From Sulfurovum sp. (GTDB lineage Bacteria; Campylobacterota; Campylobacteria; Campylobacterales; Sulfurovaceae), in contig JAGSGJ010000006.1 in assembly GCA_023955225.1 (NCBI GenBank), forward strand, positions 5,372 to 69,371: a stretch of DNA of 64,000 nucleotides, read 5' to 3'. The notes beneath the pieces are model-generated. The model was not told where the DNA came from and made no database searches. It saw only the letters and a list, made by a program, of their open reading frames with translations. Position 1 is the stretch's first letter; each line of letters starts with the position of its first letter. Made by a program: the position numbers and the translations under genes. Shown here piece by piece: positions 59,673-64,000 of the stretch.

Positions 59673-61776
59673 AAAGCCAAACCCACATAGACAAAATAGA
59701 CCAAATACGCAGAGTGAGAATACGCAGGACACTAACCGTCCCAACCCAAATCCAAATAGAAAACCTCACCCAAACAGAAAACCAAACCCTAACAGAACGC
59801 CTAATGGAAATGTAGCAACTACAGAGGGTCAAGGTAACACGCCAACCTCTAATAGAAAACCAAACCCCAATAGAAACAATCCTAGCCAAAACCGTGATAA
59901 CCCAAATAGAAAACCAAACCCAAGCAACAGACCAAGTAATAAACCGGGCGCTAAACCAGCTGGTAACCAAAACCGTAGTGGCGGAGGTAATAAGGGCAGA
60001 AGCAAAAGAAAGAATGTTACCACTGTAAATGATACAATGAGAGCTTCTCTCGAGGAAAATGCACGCGTTAAAGATGCTACCATGAATCCATGGAAGCAGA
60101 TAGACATGTCAGCAAAAGGTAAAATACGTTTCACACCGCTAGGTGGGCTAGGTGAAATCGGTGGGAATATGGCGGTTCTCGAGACTGAAACAACTGCTAT
60201 CATCATCGATGTGGGTATGAGTTTCCCTGATGAAACGATGCACGGTGTAGATATCCTGGTACCTGATTTCTCTTACTTGCATACACTTAAAGAAACAAAA
60301 GATGTCTATGTCATTATCACACACGGCCATGAAGACCACATTGGTGCAATGCCTTACTTATTTAAAGAATTACAATTCCCTATTTATGGAACGCCTCTAG
60401 CACTTGCTATGATAGAAAATAAATTTAATGAACATGGACTCTCACAGTACACGAATAAATTTAACTTTGTAACACTGAGAAAGCAGTATCAAATCGGTGA
60501 CATGAAGATAGAATGGCTGCACAACACTCACTCTATCATTGATGCATGTTCACTTGCTGTAGAGACACCTGCTGGAACCATCATCCATACGGCTGACTTT
60601 AAAGTAGACCATACTCCTGTAGACAACTACACAATGGACTTCCACCGTTATGCCTATTATGGTGCCAAAGGGGTACTTTGTCTTTTCTCTGATTCGACCA
60701 ACTCACACAACCCTGGGTATACGAAAAGTGAAAAAGTCGTTGGGAAAACATTTGATTCACTCTTTGACCTTGCAAAAGGAAGAGTGATCATGTCAACATT
60801 CTCTTCAAACGTTCACCGTATCGTCCAGGCGATGGAAAGAGCAGTACAACATGGTAGAAAGGTCTGTGTTATCGGTCGTTCTATGGAGCGTAATGTTGAA
60901 ACCAACAGAGCTTTAGGTTTTGTAGATATTGAAGACAAACACTTCATCGAAGTACACGAAGTACCTAAGTACTCTGACAATGAAATCCTCATTGTTACTA
61001 CAGGGTCACAAGGAGAAACAATGGCTGCACTGAACCGTATGGCAACCGATGAGCATAGACACATCAAACTGAAACCATCAGACACAGTCATCATTTCTGC
61101 TTCAGCTATCCCAGGTAACGAAGCTTCTGTTTCAGGACTCATGAATAAGCTTATCAAAGCAGGCGTAACTGTACGATATAAAGAGTTTGGGGACATTCAC
61201 GTTTCTGGTCACGCATCACAAGAGGAGCAAAAGCTCATACTAAGACTCATTCAACCTAAATTCTTCTTACCTGTTCATGGTGAGTATAACCATATCGCTA
61301 AACATGCAAAAACAGCTGTAGAGTGTGGGGTGGATGAAAGAAATATCTTACTTATGAGTGACGGTGATCAAGTAGAGATCACAACAAAGTATCTCAAAAA
61401 AGTAAAAACGATTAAAAGTGGTAAAACATATATCGACAACCAAAACAATATGACGATCGAAAATGATGTTGTACTTGACAGACAAAAGCTTGCAGAAGAC
61501 GGTATTGTGAATGTAGTTGCACAAATTTCACAAAGTGACCAAAAAGTAGTTGGTAAGCCAGTAGTCACTTCACATGGTCTTGTTCCAGATAAAGATGATA
61601 AGAAATTTGCAAAAGAGATAGAAGTACTACTTGAAACAATGCTACTTAACATGAAACCTGAGGCACTCAAAAATCATAAAGACATTGAAAATGATATACG
61701 TTCCGTAGTAAGAAAACATGTAGTTCGTACGACAAAGAGATACCCGCTTATTATTCCTACTATCTTCATCGTTTAA
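59608..61776 (+). CDS. rnj: ribonuclease J
   Basis: A 722-residue metallo-beta-lactamase/beta-CASP RNase that degrades and matures RNA. Residues 1-145 are a disordered Asn/Pro/Arg/Lys-rich extension (NPNRKPNP-type repeats), then the core with THGHEDHIGAM near residue 238, the beta-CASP motif region and a C-terminal domain. Long basic N-terminal extensions are known in Helicobacter RNase J. RBS AAAGGATAA lies inside rsmA, with a 65-base overlap. Confidence 0.95.
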   Translation: MENNNQNNEKSQNQEQRTPRDRKPNPHRQNRPNTQSENTQDTNRPNPNPNRKPHPNRKPNPNRTPNGNVATTEGQGNTPTSNRKPNPNRNNPSQNRDNPNRKPNPSNRPSNKPGAKPAGNQNRSGGGNKGRSKRKNVTTVNDTMRASLEENARVKDATMNPWKQIDMSAKGKIRFTPLGGLGEIGGNMAVLETETTAIIIDVGMSFPDETMHGVDILVPDFSYLHTLKETKDVYVIITHGHEDHIGAMPYLFKELQFPIYGTPLALAMIENKFNEHGLSQYTNKFNFVTLRKQYQIGDMKIEWLHNTHSIIDACSLAVETPAGTIIHTADFKVDHTPVDNYTMDFHRYAYYGAKGVLCLFSDSTNSHNPGYTKSEKVVGKTFDSLFDLAKGRVIMSTFSSNVHRIVQAMERAVQHGRKVCVIGRSMERNVETNRALGFVDIEDKHFIEVHEVPKYSDNEILIVTTGSQGETMAALNRMATDEHRHIKLKPSDTVIISASAIPGNEASVSGLMNKLIKAGVTVRYKEFGDIHVSGHASQEEQKLILRLIQPKFFLPVHGEYNHIAKHAKTAVECGVDERNILLMSDGDQVEITTKYLKKVKTIKSGKTYIDNQNNMTIENDVVLDRQKLAEDGIVNVVAQISQSDQKVVGKPVVTSHGLVPDKDDKKFAKEIEVLLETMLLNMKPEALKNHKDIENDIRSVVRKHVVRTTKRYPLIIPTIFIV

Positions 61777-61910
61777 CTCCCTTCTGCCTTGGGGCAGGAG
61801 ATATTGTCATTTTCCTCATATGTTTAATCCTCATTCGTTCAGAAGAACCAACATCTCTCCTAGCCTACTAATTATGCTATAATCATTTAAAAATAAATAA
61901 AGACTGAGCC

Positions 61911-62879
61911 ATGGATCTTATCAAAATTGCACGAGAAACTTTTCACACTGAAGCAGATGCCCTATACAAAGCAGCCGAACGTTTAGACCAAAACTTTCTG
62001 GATGCCATTTCGCTTATACTGGGGACAGAAGGGAAGCTTATCATCACTGGTGTAGGAAAGTCCGGGCTGGTAGGTGCTAAAATGGCTGCTACATTTGCAA
62101 GTACTGGTACATCGAGTTTCTTTTTACACCCCACAGAAGCACTCCATGGTGACTTGGGGATGATAGGGAAAGGCGATACCTTACTTGCCATAAGCAGTAG
62201 TGGAGAGAGTGAAGAGCTTACCAAGATTCTTCCTCATATCAAACGTTTTAATATCCCGCTTATTGGGCTGACTGGAAACGAGAGTTCATCTCTTGGCTCT
62301 TACGCGGATGTTTTTCTTGATATCTCTGTAGAGAAAGAAGCATGTCCATTGGGGGTGGCACCTACAACATCTACCACACTGACCATGGCACTGGGTGATG
62401 CTCTGGCTGTAGCACTCATGGAACAAAGAGGATTTAAACAAGAAGACTTTGCCTCTTTTCATCCTGGAGGGTCATTGGGTAAAAAGCTTTTTGTGAGGAT
62501 CAAAGATCTCATGAGGACAACAGAGCTACCTATCATCAACTCTACTACTACACTGAAAGATGCTATTGTAACGATGAGTGAAGGAAAACTGGGCACGGTC
62601 CTCATTGTAGATGAGACAGATGCCTTTATCGCTATATTAAGTGATGGTGACCTTAGACGTGCATTGATGAAAGAAGGATTTAGCTTAGACCATCTGGCTA
62701 TCAAGTATGCCAGCAGAAATCCTAAGAGTTATACAAATACCGAGCTACTGGCAAGTGATGCCCTTGAAATTATAGAAAATGGACGCATACAACTTTTGCC
62801 TATCACAAACGAAATAGGCAATATCATCGGTGTATTACACATCCATGATCTGATCAATGCCGGCATTAAAAGCAAATAG
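61911..62879 (+). CDS. kdsD: arabinose-5-phosphate isomerase (KpsF/KdsD type)
   Basis: A 322-residue enzyme: SIS domain (about 30-180; GVGKSGLVGAKMAAT, SSSGESEEL) plus two CBS domains (about 205-320). It makes arabinose 5-phosphate for Kdo, part of lipopolysaccharide or capsule. In this group it is the gene next to RNase J. The preceding 134-base gap has TATAAT near 61876. Confidence 0.92.
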   Translation: MDLIKIARETFHTEADALYKAAERLDQNFLDAISLILGTEGKLIITGVGKSGLVGAKMAATFASTGTSSFFLHPTEALHGDLGMIGKGDTLLAISSSGESEELTKILPHIKRFNIPLIGLTGNESSSLGSYADVFLDISVEKEACPLGVAPTTSTTLTMALGDALAVALMEQRGFKQEDFASFHPGGSLGKKLFVRIKDLMRTTELPIINSTTTLKDAIVTMSEGKLGTVLIVDETDAFIAILSDGDLRRALMKEGFSLDHLAIKYASRNPKSYTNTELLASDALEIIENGRIQLLPITNEIGNIIGVLHIHDLINAGIKSK

Positions 62880-62892
62880 AAAACGAGAAATA

Positions 62893-63771
62893 ATGAGACT
62901 AAACAAATATATATCACATAATACAAAGTATTCAAGACGAGAAGCAGACAAACTCATAGAAGAGGGTGAAGTCACTTTAAACAAAAAAGTCTTAAAAGAT
63001 TTCGGACATGAAGTAGAAGAAGATGAACACATCTATGTAAAAGGCAAAGCAGTCAAAGAAAGTAAAGAACTTACCATCATTGTCTACAACAAACCTAAAG
63101 GTGTTCTTGTCACCAAAAAAGATGATAGAGGTCGTGCAACCATCTATCATAAGCTTTCAGGTAAATACAGACACTTTGTGCCTGTAGGTAGACTGGACTA
63201 TGCCTCTGAGGGACTTTTGCTCTTGACGGATTCCCCAGAGGTTGCAACTGCTCTTATGGAGAGTGGTTTAGACCGTACCTATAATCTGAAGATAGACAAA
63301 CCAATCACTCCGGAGATGATCACCGCAATGAAAGAAGGTCTTGTGCTTGATGATGCCCGTGCAGGTGCACATGAAAAAAGCAAGATATTCAGCATGGAAT
63401 TTGCCCCTTTTGCACACTTTGAAGTGAGAGCAGAGGGACAAAGCTTTTCAAAGCTTCGTGTCACCATTACCGAGGGTAAAAACAGGGAGCTAAGACGCTT
63501 TTTTGCACATTTTGAAGCAAAAGTAGTTGACCTCAAACGTGTAGCCTTTGGAGGGATAGAGTTAAACAATCTACCTACGAACAAAACGCGTTACTTTACG
63601 CGAAGAGAATACGATGATGTGCATAAGTTCATGAAACGCAGAAGAGAGAACGCCGAAGCAGAGGTTAAAAACAAAATTAATGCACGCAAACAAGAAGAAA
63701 AAAATAAACGCGAAAAAGAGCTCGAAGAGAAAAAAGCTGACAAATCAAAAAAGTTTAACAAAAAAGATTAA
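62893..63771 (+). CDS. RluB/RsuA-type pseudouridine synthase
   Basis: A 292-residue enzyme with an N-terminal S4 domain (MRLNKYISHNTKYSRREAD) and the catalytic stretch GRLDYASEGLLLLT. The last 50 residues are a Lys/Glu/Asn-rich charged tail not part of the fold. The ATG at 62893 is chosen because the S4 domain begins there; an upstream frame overlaps kdsD. It modifies a uridine in 23S or 16S rRNA. Confidence 0.92.
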   Translation: MRLNKYISHNTKYSRREADKLIEEGEVTLNKKVLKDFGHEVEEDEHIYVKGKAVKESKELTIIVYNKPKGVLVTKKDDRGRATIYHKLSGKYRHFVPVGRLDYASEGLLLLTDSPEVATALMESGLDRTYNLKIDKPITPEMITAMKEGLVLDDARAGAHEKSKIFSMEFAPFAHFEVRAEGQSFSKLRVTITEGKNRELRRFFAHFEAKVVDLKRVAFGGIELNNLPTNKTRYFTRREYDDVHKFMKRRRENAEAEVKNKINARKQEEKNKREKELEEKKADKSKKFNKKD

Positions 63772-63774
63772 GTT

Positions 63775-64000
63775 TTGCCAAATCTTGCACTGAAATATCG
63801 TCCTAAAACACTTGATGAGCTAATAGGTCAATCACACCTTTTAGGGGACAGTGCCATCTTACGAAAACTCATCACCACAGATGCCCTATCTCATACTTTC
63901 TTTTATGGACCACCGGGTTGTGGTAAGACAACCCTTGCCCGGGTGATCGCTAGACTTCTGGATAAACCTTTTTATGAAATGAATGCCACCACAATTAAGA
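63775..64000 (+). CDS. rarA: replication-associated recombination protein RarA/MgsA (partial)
   Basis: The frame is open from a TTG at 63775 to the window edge (75 residues). It begins with the family opening LALKYRPKTLDELIGQSHLL and has Walker A YGPPGCGKTT, as in RarA/MgsA and clamp-loader ATPases. The TTG lies 3 bases after the previous stop codon; no other start is near. RarA acts at stalled replication forks. Confidence 0.88.
   Translation, partial: MPNLALKYRPKTLDELIGQSHLLGDSAILRKLITTDALSHTFFYGPPGCGKTTLARVIARLLDKPFYEMNATTIK

Noticed and set aside
59566..60206. Minus-strand frames over the RNase J N-terminus rich in Trp, Ser or Leu
   Set aside because: They mirror the repetitive NPNRKP coding sequence and have no RBS.
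1..64000. CRISPR array, prophage, rRNA operon
   Set aside because: No regularly spaced direct repeats, no phage structural or integrase genes, and no rRNA sequence were seen.

Overview
The window looks like a stretch of a Campylobacterota (epsilonproteobacterial) chromosome, most likely Sulfurovum or a close relative. The reasons are the low-to-moderate GC content, a MutS7-type MutS carrying a C-terminal HNH domain, the rlmN / kpsF / RNase J / rsmA neighbourhood also known from Helicobacter, a Helicobacter-type malate:quinone oxidoreductase, and several GGDEF-EAL proteins. The organism call rests on family recognition, not on a database search. Gene density is high and most of the window is core chromosome; no prophage, complete insertion sequence or CRISPR array was seen.

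Layout. 0-9.4 kb: a FIST-PAS-GGDEF-EAL signalling protein, a lipoprotein with MORN-like repeats, a YgjP-type metallopeptidase, a small zinc-ribbon membrane protein, a truncated haemoglobin, a periplasmic MsrB-MsrA fusion, a DoxX protein and a membrane GGDEF-EAL protein. 9.4-13.5 kb: a four-tRNA cluster (Ser, Cys, Leu, Gly), ilvD, a zinc-ribbon mini-gene, and a LysM-NlpC/P60 hydrolase whose leader contains a c-di-GMP-I (GEMM) riboswitch. 13.5-18.4 kb: a GMC dehydrogenase with its Tat-exported small subunit, divergent from a cluster of Cys-rich exported peptides with EGKCG-type motifs around a DoxX gene, followed by a lipoprotein and an FTR-rhodanese fusion. 18.5-25 kb: rplT, rpmI, mutS7, infC, thrS. 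25-34.7 kb: tRNA-Val, Sel1 protein, dapF, coaE, an L,D-transpeptidase, feoAB and an AsmA-like protein. 34.8-40.1 kb: a Bat-type operon (two VWA proteins, BatD, MoxR ATPase, DUF58). 40-56 kb: a cation/proton antiporter with an HTH partner, pcm, nitrilase, nrdB, ppnP, glycosyltransferase, mqo, gltA, nrdA, purB. 56-64 kb: an RluA-type pseudouridine synthase, a 33-residue membrane protein, rlmN, a short nucleoside phosphorylase, hisF, rsmA, RNase J, kpsF, an RluB-type synthase and the start of rarA.

The points most worth attention are: (1) the EGKCG-peptide/DoxX cluster, which resembles the copper-binding HvfA/bufferin RiPP systems but has no visible maturation oxidase next to it, and shares a symmetric palindromic operator with the divergent GMC dehydrogenase operon; (2) a 268-bp non-coding repeat present twice (6.6 kb and 48.7 kb), whose two copies fold the same way with compensatory base changes; (3) a second family of ~96-118-bp repeats, three full copies and one partial, whose full copies each form the 5' leader of a gene and again show covarying hairpins; (4) the c-di-GMP riboswitch, in a window that also encodes two c-di-GMP enzymes.
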